DNA of 6,577 nucleotides, from assembly GCA_017694135.1 (NCBI GenBank), contig JADING010000138.1, positions 1 through 6,577 on the forward strand, written 5' to 3'. A program made the translations under genes and the position numbers. Position 1 is the first letter of the stretch, and each line of letters starts with the position of its first letter. The notes under the pieces are model-generated. The model was not told where the DNA came from. It saw nothing but the letters and a program-made list of their open reading frames with translations, and searched no databases. Origin of the DNA: Candidatus Scatoplasma merdavium (GTDB lineage Bacteria > Bacillota_I > Bacilli_A > RFN20 > CAG-288). Positions 1-6,404 of the stretch are shown here, piece after piece.

Positions 1-638
1 AATTATTAGTTGAAGCCATTCAAAATGCCGGATACAAACCTGGTGTCGACATCGCTTTAGCCATGGATACCGCTTCTTCTGAATTCTACGATGAAGAAAA
101 GAAAGTCTACAACTTAAAGCGTTCCGGTCAAGGCGAAAAGACCACCGATGAAATGATTGAGATGTATGCCTCCTTCGTCGAAAAGTACCCGCTTATCTCC
201 TTAGAAGATGGTTTAGCTGAAAACGACTGGGAAGGTTGGAAGAAACTCACTGACAGACTCGGTGATAAGATTCAACTTGTCGGCGATGACTTGTTTGTTA
301 CCAATCCTATCTATGTCAAGAAAGGTATCGAACTCGGTGTCGCTAACTCCGTCTTAATCAAAGTCAACCAAATCGGCACTTTAACTGAAACCTTAGACGC
401 TATGAGAGTCGCCACTCAACACAACTACACCTGCGTCGTCTCTCACCGCTCTGGTGAATCTGAAGACACCACCATCTCTGACTTAGTCGTCGCTTTAAAC
501 GCCGGCCAAATCAAGACAGGTTCTTTATCTCGCACTGACCGTATCGCTAAATACAACCAGTTAATGAGAATCGAAGAAGAACTCGGTGAAACCGCCATCT
601 ACCTTGGTGCTGATGCCTTCTACAACCTCAAAAAGTAA
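1..638 (+). CDS. eno: Enolase, C-terminal half (5' end cut by the window edge)
   Basis: Enolase (2-phosphoglycerate hydratase) makes phosphoenolpyruvate in cytoplasmic glycolysis. The reading frame is open from the window edge (first full codon at 3) to TAA at 636-638, giving 211 residues, about half of the usual ~430. The ATG at 63 is internal: in-frame codons before it already read as enolase (VEAIQNAGYKPGVDIALAMD). Hallmarks seen in order are the Mg-binding Asp of ALAMD (66-68), the Glu of SLEDGL (204-206), the GDDLFVTN motif (282-305), the catalytic-base Lys of LIKVNQIGTLTE (360-362), SHRSGE, and the substrate-binding Lys of QIKTGS (513-515). All key residues in this half are present, so it looks functional. 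It is transcribed toward, and convergent with, the lipoprotein operon, and ends at its own terminator. Identification is secure; only the missing 5' half is unseen. Confidence 0.98.
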   Translation, partial: LLVEAIQNAGYKPGVDIALAMDTASSEFYDEEKKVYNLKRSGQGEKTTDEMIEMYASFVEKYPLISLEDGLAENDWEGWKKLTDRLGDKIQLVGDDLFVTNPIYVKKGIELGVANSVLIKVNQIGTLTETLDAMRVATQHNYTCVVSHRSGESEDTTISDLVVALNAGQIKTGSLSRTDRIAKYNQLMRIEEELGETAIYLGADAFYNLKK

Positions 639-654
639 TTAACTAAAGCTTATA

Positions 655-687
655 AGCCCTGGATTCATAGTTGATTCAGGGCTTTTT
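655..687 (+). terminator. Intrinsic terminator of eno
   Basis: AGCCCTG (655-661) pairs with CAGGGCT (677-683) around a 15-nt loop and runs directly into a T tract (683-687). It begins 17 bp after the eno stop codon, as expected for a Rho-independent terminator. The loop is somewhat long. Confidence 0.85.
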
Positions 688-718
688 ACATTCAAAGAAA
701 ACGAAATAATTTTTAAAC

Positions 719-750
719 AAAATAAAAGTTACCGGTTTAACACCGGTAAC
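719..750 (-). terminator. Intrinsic terminator of the two-gene lipoprotein operon
   Basis: Read on the minus strand, GTTACCGGT (750-742) pairs perfectly with ACCGGTAAC (736-728) around a 5-nt loop, followed by TTTTATTTT (727-719). It starts 20 nt after the TGA stop at 772-770. With the eno terminator it separates the convergent transcripts. Its position also supports TGA acting as a true stop: read-through would end at a TAA inside the hairpin. Confidence 0.88.
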
Positions 751-769
751 TCCGAAAAGAGGAAAAGAA

Positions 770-2281
770 TCAGTCAATCTGATATTTTTCAGGAAGGGTA
801 TATTCGAGATTTCTAAATTTGAAAATCTTAGTCTCGTGGAGTTTTTTATCTTCTTCTCCAGTGACTTTATTCTTCCAATCATTAATCTCATCATCCCAGA
901 CAGGCGTTCCATTAGTGAGAGTCAAATCGTAATACCCTTTCATAGTTGGCGAACCGTGGAAAGTAAACGAATCTGAGCCGTCGGAAGTAAAGCACATTGT
1001 CCCATTAACTCCGCTCCAATAAAGATTGAGATTTTCAGAAAGTCTCGGAGCATTGTAAATTCTTTCAATAGCTTCATCGTGCGGGTGACCAGAAGTGCCA
1101 TCTAAATTGTAAGTATTATTAGGATTGGCAGGACCAGGCTCTTGCCCGTAGCGACCAGCTATAGCGGCTGAAATAGCAACACCGACAGGATCAAGCATAT
1201 CTAAAAGAGCTTGGGAATTTGAGCCGCTTGAACCGTGGTGATGAGCCTTAAATAAGGTTACGTGCGGCAGACTCTCTCTTCGCAATAAATCCGCCTCGCT
1301 TGAAGAGGTGAGATCCCCACCTGTAAAGAACTTAAAGTCTTTGTAATTGAAAATACAAGCGACCGAATTAGGATTACTAGCGCCATTTTCATCAGCGGTA
1401 ACGTAATTTCCAGTATCGAGAATATCTAAGTAAATATCTTCAGTTAAATAGAATCTGTCGCTGGCCCCACTGATGTAATTAACGCAATCATATGCAGAAT
1501 AATACTTCGTTCCTTTAGCTATATACTTTTCTCTAATTTTTCCGACATTACCAGTGTTAACTCCACCGTAATCAATCATCAAAGATATATTTTCAACATC
1601 AGCTAAAGCGTTAGTAAGACCATCGATATGATCGCCATCAGAGTGAGAAAGCATAAGCATATCTAGCCTTCCATCTGGCATATGTTCTTTCAAAAACTCC
1701 GAAATATAAAGGCCATCGTAAGGGTAACCCGCATCAATCAAAACTTCAAAATTCCCCTTCTTAATAAAGATAGAATCTGAATAAATCTGACGCATCTCAA
1801 GGAAGTAGATTTCAATCTCTTCCCCACCTTCATACCCTTTAAAGATAGGATCATCTTTACTTAAACCACTTCCGACACCAGTCTGCTCAACTTTTGGAGC
1901 GACATTGATAAAGACCGAGCTACTTAAATAAGTGTATCCTTCAATCGTTGCGCTAACAATAGCTGTTCCCTCTTTCAAAGGTGTAACAACTCCGCTAGAA
2001 ACAGTTAATATGCTCTGATCCGAACTAGTCCAAATAACCTTATCTTCGTATCCAGTTTGATCAATCTTAACACCCAAGGTAAGAGAACTACCAATAGTAG
2101 CATCAAGCTCACTAGCAGCATTACCATTAAAGGTAATGCTGATGCTAGTAGGAGCTAAATTAGAACTGATAGAAGAGCTGGTTGAATTGGAAGAAGATAA
2201 ACTTGAGGAAACAGCTTCATCGTTGCAAGAAACTAAAGACAGCAAAGCCGCTGCTAATAGCAAAGTATACTTGCGCTTCAT
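770..2281 (-). CDS. Predicted surface lipoprotein with Big_2-like Ig domain and ComEC-type metallo-beta-lactamase domain
   Basis: 503 residues. The N terminus is a lipoprotein signal: MKRK, a hydrophobic stretch and the lipobox LVSC with the lipidated Cys at 19. A Ser/Asn-rich linker (about 22-41) and one Big_2-like Ig domain (about 43-128: APTSISI, VIWTSSDQSILTVSSGVV, EGTAIVSATI) follow. Residues ~155-440 match the MBL domain at the C terminus of ComEC/Rec2: LIDAG (181-185), the metal motif HSDGDH (213-218), NSVACIF...FFTGGD (305-323), KAHHHGSSGSNS (345-356), GHPHDEAIERI (398-408) and a closing GTMCFTSDG. The metal-binding residues look intact, so an active zinc-type hydrolase is likely. The ComEC domain is linked to DNA processing in uptake, but no membrane channel region is present here, so the substrate is unknown. 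The last ~60 residues are unassigned. It is the second gene of an operon, 11 bp after its neighbour, and ends at TGA. Confidence 0.9.
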   Translation of the reverse strand: MKRKYTLLLAAALLSLVSCNDEAVSSSLSSSNSTSSSISSNLAPTSISITFNGNAASELDATIGSSLTLGVKIDQTGYEDKVIWTSSDQSILTVSSGVVTPLKEGTAIVSATIEGYTYLSSSVFINVAPKVEQTGVGSGLSKDDPIFKGYEGGEEIEIYFLEMRQIYSDSIFIKKGNFEVLIDAGYPYDGLYISEFLKEHMPDGRLDMLMLSHSDGDHIDGLTNALADVENISLMIDYGGVNTGNVGKIREKYIAKGTKYYSAYDCVNYISGASDRFYLTEDIYLDILDTGNYVTADENGASNPNSVACIFNYKDFKFFTGGDLTSSSEADLLRRESLPHVTLFKAHHHGSSGSNSQALLDMLDPVGVAISAAIAGRYGQEPGPANPNNTYNLDGTSGHPHDEAIERIYNAPRLSENLNLYWSGVNGTMCFTSDGSDSFTFHGSPTMKGYYDLTLTNGTPVWDDEINDWKNKVTGEEDKKLHETKIFKFRNLEYTLPEKYQID

Positions 2282-2289
2282 AAACTCAA

Positions 2290-2294
2290 CCCCT
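2290..2294 (-). promoter_or_regulatory. Ribosome-binding site overlapping the upstream stop codon
   Basis: AGGGG (2294-2290) lies 8 nt before the ATG at 2281-2279. Its first two bases are the last two of the TAG stop (2295-2293) of the preceding gene. Such overlap suggests translational coupling of the two lipoproteins and confirms the chosen start. Confidence 0.7.
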
Positions 2295-4407
2295 ATTTAA
2301 CGTTGTATAAAACAATATCATCAACGTTAGCTCTGATTTGGAAAGAAGAGTAAGTTTCAATAGAAACGCTGTTAGTACCTTCAGGCAAACTGACGCGAAT
2401 AGTCTCTAAGGTACGAGAGTTAATAGCCACTTCATAAACGACATCTTCTTCAGCTTCAACATAGTTGTAAGTGTCACCGCCGTCAATCGAATATTTGACA
2501 CGAACGATTTGACCTAAGCTATCTTTGTTATAACAGCCGATCTTAAATTCAAGAACATCTGCTTCAACTTCATCTAAGAGACGGATATAAGCAGGATCAT
2601 CTTCTGATCTAGTAGACATTCTCGCACTGAACGCGCCGTTGTAGCTGTCGTTTTCGGAATTGGTAATCAAAGCCCAATTCATTGCCCAAGTTTTCGCTAC
2701 CGGGCTACCCAAAGTAACGTTCCCTAGCGCATAGCCAGGCTTAGTATCGGAATTATTGTTCTGTGAAGCGGGTAAAGCATCATCAAAATTCAAAGTGTGA
2801 ACAGCTTCTAAATAATCATCATTAGAAGCCATGACATTAACGTAGAAAGAACGGGTAGTAGAAGCTTCATTGTAAGAAATAGTAGCAGTTAACTTAACTA
2901 TTTCATCGCTAGTTCCATGGCTTATAGCTCCACTATCAACATTAACTGCCGTGCTGTTAGAAGTCCAAGAAACATTAACGCCATCATATCCTTCAACCGT
3001 AGTAGGTAAAGCGTAAGTGGCAGTCTCAGCATCAATGGTATAAGGGAGAGTTAAAACTTCTGCTGCACTAGCGACAAACACAGAATCAGAAATAGGACCA
3101 ACAGTAACATCAGCAGCGCTCATAAGCATAATCTGCGGAGTCGGTGTACCGTAACCAAAAGCGTACATTACGCCCTTAATATCCAAAGTCGCCCCGACAG
3201 GAGCAGCATCTAACTTTGCATATATTTCACTTAGCTCATCTTCATCAACATAGTTCTTGTCAACTCTGATGGTAAAACGCGTGCCGTTGTTTTCAGCGAA
3301 AATAGAATAAGATTTAGTCTCACTGATATCATCTTTTTCAGTTAAAACTACCCCTTCAACCGAAACGCGAGAACCAAAGTAAGCAGTAGTAGCATCCAAA
3401 CTAGCTAAATCGAGCGAAGTGACATCAGCTTCAGTTACTTTGATGTCCTCATCGATTTCTTTAAAGAGCTCGACATCGCCAATCTGATGTTGACCTTGAT
3501 AATAATAGGATTTAAAACCACCGACTTCATAAGTCTTACCAACTTCAACCGGATAGAAAGTCACATTCTGACCATAAACCATATAGCCAGAAGTTCCATT
3601 TTGGATAAAGTAATTGACTGAGCCATCTTTGACAGCAGTCATATGGGTAACAACACCCTTAACCTTAATAGCGGTACCATCTTCAGCGGATATGTATTGT
3701 TCGTGAGTAGAATATTCAACTGTTGACCAATCGACAGTAGGATCCGGAGCTTGAGCAGTTTCAACAGTAATACTAATTTCTCCGTAGACTGAATCATCAA
3801 CGCGTGAAGTAGCTCTTATAACGGAAGTTCCTTCACTTATTGTTCTAACATTACCATTCGAAACAGTGGCCACATCGGTATTAGAGCTAGTCCAAACAAC
3901 ATCTTTAGAAGCGTTTTCCGGCGTCACACTAAGTTGAATAGTTAAGCTTTCACCAGCAGAAACCGTAGTTGATTCCGCGCTTAAACTAATAGAAGTAGGA
4001 GCGACAACTTCAACCTGTTTTTCCGTAACGATTAAATTGAAATTGCCCTTAATAGAAGGATAATCAACTGAAGTGGCAGAAATAACTACATTACCCTTAC
4101 CAACCGCAGTAACTAAACCAGTGCTAGAAACCGTCGCAACAGTGGAAGAGGAAGTTGACCAAGTGACATTTTGGCTGGCCTCACTAGGAGTGCAAACAGC
4201 GCTCAATTGAAGAGTTTGACCTTCCTCAATGGAAGTTAAATTGCCTTGAGAAGTAACAGTAATACCAACAACAGGCGCCACGCTAGAAGTGCTTTCGCTT
4301 GAAGTCGACACCGTACTAGAAGAATTTTCTCCGCTAGTTCCTGTATCACAGGCAGTCATTAACATAGCGGTAGATAAAACTAAAATACTGAAGAGCTTTT
4401 TTTTCAT
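2293..4407 (-). CDS. Multidomain surface lipoprotein: Big_2-like Ig repeats, OB-fold-like region, Ig-like and jelly-roll-like domains
   Basis: 704 residues from the ATG at 4407-4405. This start has an AAAGGA ribosome-binding site 6 nt upstream and gives a proper lipoprotein signal (MKKKLFSILVLSTAMLMTAC, Cys 20). A Ser/Thr-rich linker (21-43) follows. Two Big_2-like Ig domains sit at about 46-127 and 136-216, each with the VTWSTSSS...VATVS or VVWTSSNTDVATVS signature. Residues ~228-436 look like one or two OB-fold-like units (IKVKGVVTHM...NYFIQNGTSGYMVYG; VSVEGVVLTEKDD...GATLDIKGVMY). An Ig-like domain, perhaps the atrophied type, spans about 440-526. A C-terminal jelly-roll-like domain (about 535-704) has SARM, VKYSIDGGDTY and ANVDDIV. 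I associate such OB and C-terminal modules with secreted endonucleases of Bacilli, but I see no nuclease domain here. A binding or scaffold role at the cell surface is inferred. It is the first gene of an operon under a structured leader. Confidence 0.88.
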   Translation of the reverse strand: MKKKLFSILVLSTAMLMTACDTGTSGENSSSTVSTSSESTSSVAPVVGITVTSQGNLTSIEEGQTLQLSAVCTPSEASQNVTWSTSSSTVATVSSTGLVTAVGKGNVVISATSVDYPSIKGNFNLIVTEKQVEVVAPTSISLSAESTTVSAGESLTIQLSVTPENASKDVVWTSSNTDVATVSNGNVRTISEGTSVIRATSRVDDSVYGEISITVETAQAPDPTVDWSTVEYSTHEQYISAEDGTAIKVKGVVTHMTAVKDGSVNYFIQNGTSGYMVYGQNVTFYPVEVGKTYEVGGFKSYYYQGQHQIGDVELFKEIDEDIKVTEADVTSLDLASLDATTAYFGSRVSVEGVVLTEKDDISETKSYSIFAENNGTRFTIRVDKNYVDEDELSEIYAKLDAAPVGATLDIKGVMYAFGYGTPTPQIMLMSAADVTVGPISDSVFVASAAEVLTLPYTIDAETATYALPTTVEGYDGVNVSWTSNSTAVNVDSGAISHGTSDEIVKLTATISYNEASTTRSFYVNVMASNDDYLEAVHTLNFDDALPASQNNNSDTKPGYALGNVTLGSPVAKTWAMNWALITNSENDSYNGAFSARMSTRSEDDPAYIRLLDEVEADVLEFKIGCYNKDSLGQIVRVKYSIDGGDTYNYVEAEEDVVYEVAINSRTLETIRVSLPEGTNSVSIETYSSFQIRANVDDIVLYNVK

Positions 4408-4413
4408 AATTTT

Positions 4414-4419
4414 TCCTTT
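4414..4419 (-). promoter_or_regulatory. Ribosome-binding site deciding the start of the 704-aa lipoprotein
   Basis: AAAGGA (4419-4414) sits 6 nt before the ATG at 4407, within TTAAGAAAGGA, a string also found before the 544-aa lipoprotein gene. It selects this ATG over the in-frame TTG at 4446, which lies inside the leader terminator's T tract. Confidence 0.85.
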
Positions 4420-4444
4420 CTTAAGCAGTCCAACTAATAACAAC

Positions 4445-4474
4445 AAAAAAATGCGTCAACATGATTGATGCATT
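4445..4474 (-). terminator. Leader (attenuator-type) intrinsic terminator before the lipoprotein operon
   Basis: On the minus strand, AATGCATCAA (4474-4465) pairs with TTGACGCATT (4459-4450) around the 5-nt loop TCATG, with one A/C mismatch. The run of seven T (4451-4445) begins in the last stem bases. It lies downstream of the promoter at 4632-4605 and upstream of the ribosome-binding site at 4419-4414. It would therefore stop transcription before the genes unless antitermination occurs. Confidence 0.8.
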
Positions 4475-4598
4475 CTATTTCCACTGATCTGATTGAGCCC
4501 TTGCCACCCTCCTTTCTCAGAAAACAAAAGCTTTCTGATAAATTTCGTGTACAAAAAACACTAGGTTTTTGGGGGGCAAGAACCGATAAGGCTCTTAC
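4475..4598 (-). promoter_or_regulatory. Structured 5' leader RNA, candidate riboswitch of unassigned class
   Basis: The predicted transcript starts near 4598. Pairings seen by eye: (a) a 5' hairpin AAGAGCC/GGTTCTT (4596-4590 with 4584-4578, loop TTATC, one G-U pair); (b) a competing closing helix in which GAGCC (4594-4590) and CTTGCC (4580-4575) pair with GGCAAGGGCTC (4505-4495), and C4574-4571 can continue against GGAGGG (4512-4507) with bulges; (c) hairpin GTGT/ACAC (4561-4558 with 4550-4547); (d) hairpin TCAGAAA/TTTCTGA (4538-4532 with 4523-4517). Pairings b, c and d make a three-way-junction-like fold, while a and b are mutually exclusive. A terminator follows at 4474-4445, before the first gene. 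This is the layout of a transcriptional riboswitch or attenuator. I cannot match it to TPP, SAM, purine, T-box or other classes I know. The fold is a hand prediction. Confidence 0.6.
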
Positions 4599-4604
4599 AT
4601 TTTT

Positions 4605-4632
4605 ACTATAACATAAACAAATAACCTTTCAA
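4605..4632 (-). promoter_or_regulatory. Sigma-A-type promoter with extended -10 for the two-gene lipoprotein operon
   Basis: TTGAAA (-35, 4632-4627), a 16-bp spacer and TATAGT (-10, 4610-4605), preceded by the extended -10 element TGT (4613-4611). The start site is expected near 4598, giving a leader of about 190 nt before the ATG at 4407. Confidence 0.8.
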
Positions 4633-4709
4633 GCCAGCACCCAAAAACTTAGAGGTTTTTAACATTTCTTAAAAGGTAATTTACTTAAACTGCCGTTTTA
4701 TTAACAAGC

Positions 4710-4740
4710 AAAAACCCCTCTACCAAATAAAGCAGAGGGG
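4710..4740 (-). terminator. Intrinsic terminator of the 544-aa lipoprotein gene
   Basis: On the minus strand, CCCCTCTGC (4740-4732) pairs with GTAGAGGGG (4723-4715; one G-U pair) around an 8-nt loop, followed by TTTTT (4714-4710). It starts 22 nt after the TAG stop (4765-4763). It insulates the downstream promoter at 4632, so the operon below is probably transcribed independently. Confidence 0.9.
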
Positions 4741-4762
4741 CTAAAATCAACTTTAAATTAGA

Positions 4763-6397
4763 CTATTCAGCAGCGTGAACTAAATGGAGGTTAGAAAGAG
4801 TGACTCCACCTTCAGCAGTGTTAGTAGTGTTCCAAAGATAACGGAAACCGATAGGATCACCGTATTCAGCGCCATAAGCAGTAGTTCCTTCAATTTCCAA
4901 TTCGCCAACACCTAAGACATAAATCATTTCGTGTTCAGCTTCATTGTAAGAGAAGGTGTAGCTAGCGGTGACTTCAGCTTCAGTGAAAGTCTTGCTGGAA
5001 GCGACGATGGTGTTGTAATTGGTTTGATTGTTAGACCAATCGATACCAGTTAATTCGGCAAAGTGGAATTGGTTACCTTTCTTAGCAATACCAATGAAAT
5101 ATTCATCGTAATAACCGAAAGTTCCCTGTCCGTCATCAGCGCCTTTATCTTCTTCAGTATTAACTCTCAAAGAGAAGGTCAATTGATCACCATCTTCTAA
5201 ATTAGATAAATCTAAATCGAAAGAAATGGTAACTTCAGATCCATCCCAATCGTAGTTATTATCAGAATCTAAATAAGCGTTAGCACCAGTGCCTTCGTTT
5301 TCAGTTAATTGAACGCCCTTTTCAACCGGAGCAGCTGCACTAGGATTGTAGTCGTTTTCAAAAGCGGCAGCAACACCTTCAGCAGTAGTACCCCAAGCCT
5401 TTTCAGTTAAGTTCTCAGTTTCACCAGTGGCTAACAAAGTTTCAACCTCAGTGCTGTCTTCGAGCAAAGTGGCTTCAGAACCGGTGTAGGTATATCTAAC
5501 TAAATTAGATAATTCAATACCTTCAGCATCAGTGTAGGTGTTCCAAAGATAACGGAAACCAACGATTTCATTAGTGGAAGCAGCGGTACCTTCTATGACA
5601 TCATCATCAACGCCAATTCCGTAAGAGACAGTCTTCTTGTCTTCAGATAATTTAGCGGTGAAAGAAACAGTGACTTCACTTTCAGTAAAAGCGTGACCTT
5701 GTTCAATAATCGCAGCTTCAGCGCTGTGATCAGACCAGTTGATACCAGACAAAACGTTGAACTTATAACCATTTTCTTCCTTGATAATACCAACGCGAAT
5801 TTCAGTGGCGTGAGCCAGAGTACCTTCATTATCGTAGTTAAAGGCGAGAACGAAAGAAACTTGCTCACCCTTTTCCATGGTAGACAAATCTAAATCGAAG
5901 GCGATCTTGGTTTTAGAACCATCCCAAGCCAAGTTCTTGTCAGCATCACTAGCTTCAGTCTTCTTGTTGAAATAAGTAGAAGCACCGCAGCCATCTTCTT
6001 CGCTGATACCTAAAATCACACCTTTTTCACCAGCAGTGATACCTTCAGCATAAGTGGTGAAATACTTGATGACATCTTTAGTAGTACCTTCAGCAGCGAT
6101 GGCACGAACATCTTCAGCATCATCTGCTTCGCAGACACCCTTTTCACTTCCCGGCTCAAAGAGAGTGGCTTCCTTAGTGGTGGTGTAAACGAAATTGTGC
6201 TCGTGTTCAGAAGAGCTACTTTCTTCTGATGACGAGGACTCCGACGAAGAAACTTCAGAAGATTCTGAAGAACCAGTCGAAGAGCTGGCGGTTTCGCTAG
6301 AGCTAGCGGAACTGCTGTTGGCTTGATCATCGCACGCAACTAAACCGAAGCAAGTAGCAGCGAGAGCTAAGCCTAAAACGCATGTAAGCTTTTTCAT
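4763..6397 (-). CDS. Surface lipoprotein with two tandem copies of an unassigned ~200-residue domain
   Basis: 544 residues from an ATG with an AAAGGAG ribosome-binding site 7 nt upstream. The lipoprotein signal ends in the lipobox LVAC (Cys 22), followed by a low-complexity Ser/Glu linker (about 27-64). Residues 65-101 resemble a degenerate form of a short module common in Firmicutes surface proteins (HEHNF...KEATLFEPGS...GVCE); only one Cys (89) remains. Two homologous domains then follow, about 104-299 and 336-537. Both carry WDGS, FDLDLS..E.G.Q, GI.WS, FTE.EVT, LGV or IGV, IEGT, GFRYLWNT and LSNL, in a beta-rich pattern suggesting a beta-sandwich or jelly-roll fold. I see no catalytic motif; ligand binding is possible but unproven. 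The protein is strongly acidic, consistent with export. It has its own promoter and terminator. I do not recognise the family of the repeat domain. Confidence 0.88.
   Translation of the reverse strand: MKKLTCVLGLALAATCFGLVACDDQANSSSASSSETASSSTGSSESSEVSSSESSSSEESSSSEHEHNFVYTTTKEATLFEPGSEKGVCEADDAEDVRAIAAEGTTKDVIKYFTTYAEGITAGEKGVILGISEEDGCGASTYFNKKTEASDADKNLAWDGSKTKIAFDLDLSTMEKGEQVSFVLAFNYDNEGTLAHATEIRVGIIKEENGYKFNVLSGINWSDHSAEAAIIEQGHAFTESEVTVSFTAKLSEDKKTVSYGIGVDDDVIEGTAASTNEIVGFRYLWNTYTDAEGIELSNLVRYTYTGSEATLLEDSTEVETLLATGETENLTEKAWGTTAEGVAAAFENDYNPSAAAPVEKGVQLTENEGTGANAYLDSDNNYDWDGSEVTISFDLDLSNLEDGDQLTFSLRVNTEEDKGADDGQGTFGYYDEYFIGIAKKGNQFHFAELTGIDWSNNQTNYNTIVASSKTFTEAEVTASYTFSYNEAEHEMIYVLGVGELEIEGTTAYGAEYGDPIGFRYLWNTTNTAEGGVTLSNLHLVHAAE
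4787..5392 (-). repeat. Internal protein-domain duplication, copy 2 (residues ~336-537)
   Basis: The second copy of the ~200-residue domain of the 544-aa lipoprotein. It aligns with copy 1 from GTT to LSNL; 17 of 31 residues are identical around WDGS...FDLDLS. At DNA level most of it has diverged, except a 23-bp stretch (4827-4849) identical to 5538-5560 in copy 1. Confidence 0.85.
5501..6088 (-). repeat. Internal protein-domain duplication, copy 1 (residues ~104-299)
   Basis: The first copy of the duplicated domain. Relative to copy 2 it is shorter where copy 2 has an acidic/Gly insertion near residues 415-428 (EDKGADDGQGTFGYYD). The GFRYLWNT segment (5560-5537) contains the 23-bp stretch shared with copy 2. 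Confidence 0.85.
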
Positions 6398-6404
6398 AAG
6401 TTTT

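Noticed and set aside
770..772. TGA read as Trp (Mycoplasma code), which would extend the MBL protein by about ten residues
   Set aside because: The extension would end inside the terminator hairpin, and all Trp codons noticed in conserved positions are TGG, so the standard code is more likely.
676..912. Minus-strand 78-codon open frame over the end of the MBL gene and the terminators
   Set aside because: It is out of frame with the real gene, crosses the operon terminator, and has no ribosome-binding site or recognisable protein features.
4425..4437. GCAGTCCAACTAA here and GCTGTCCAACTAA at 6529-6541 as a shared regulatory element
   Set aside because: The 13-bp match has one mismatch and the two copies sit in different positions relative to their promoters (one downstream of a terminator, one upstream of a -35), so chance is likely.
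4408..4446. A 13-residue N-terminal extension of the 704-aa lipoprotein from a TTG at 4446
   Set aside because: The TTG lies in the leader terminator's T tract and has no ribosome-binding site. The extension would spoil the lipoprotein signal, which starts cleanly at the ATG at 4407 with AAAGGA in front.
4460..4462. Short leader ORF from the ATG at 4462-4460 (13 codons to a TAA at the ribosome-binding site)
   Set aside because: It starts inside the terminator loop, has no ribosome-binding site, and its sequence gives no sign of an attenuator peptide.
4502..4510. T-box-like string AGGGTGGCA in the leader
   Set aside because: It matches the first part of the T-box core, but ACCGCG does not follow, no specifier Stem I is visible, and the downstream genes are lipoproteins rather than tRNA-synthetase or amino-acid genes.
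4484..4520. CTGAGA plus CAGATCAG in the leader, suggesting a TPP riboswitch
   Set aside because: The required second conserved block (CTGAT..GG.TAAT.CC.GCG.AGGGA) is absent and the spacing is wrong.
4643..4660. Small inverted repeat AAAAAC/GTTTTT just upstream of the operon promoter
   Set aside because: It has only six mainly A-T pairs, lies between the terminator and promoter outside any predicted transcript, and resembles background AT-rich sequence.
5593..6339. Open frames of 66-107 codons overlapping the 544-aa lipoprotein (both strands)
   Set aside because: They are alternative-frame shadows of a repetitive, low-complexity coding region, with no ribosome-binding site and no protein-like motifs.
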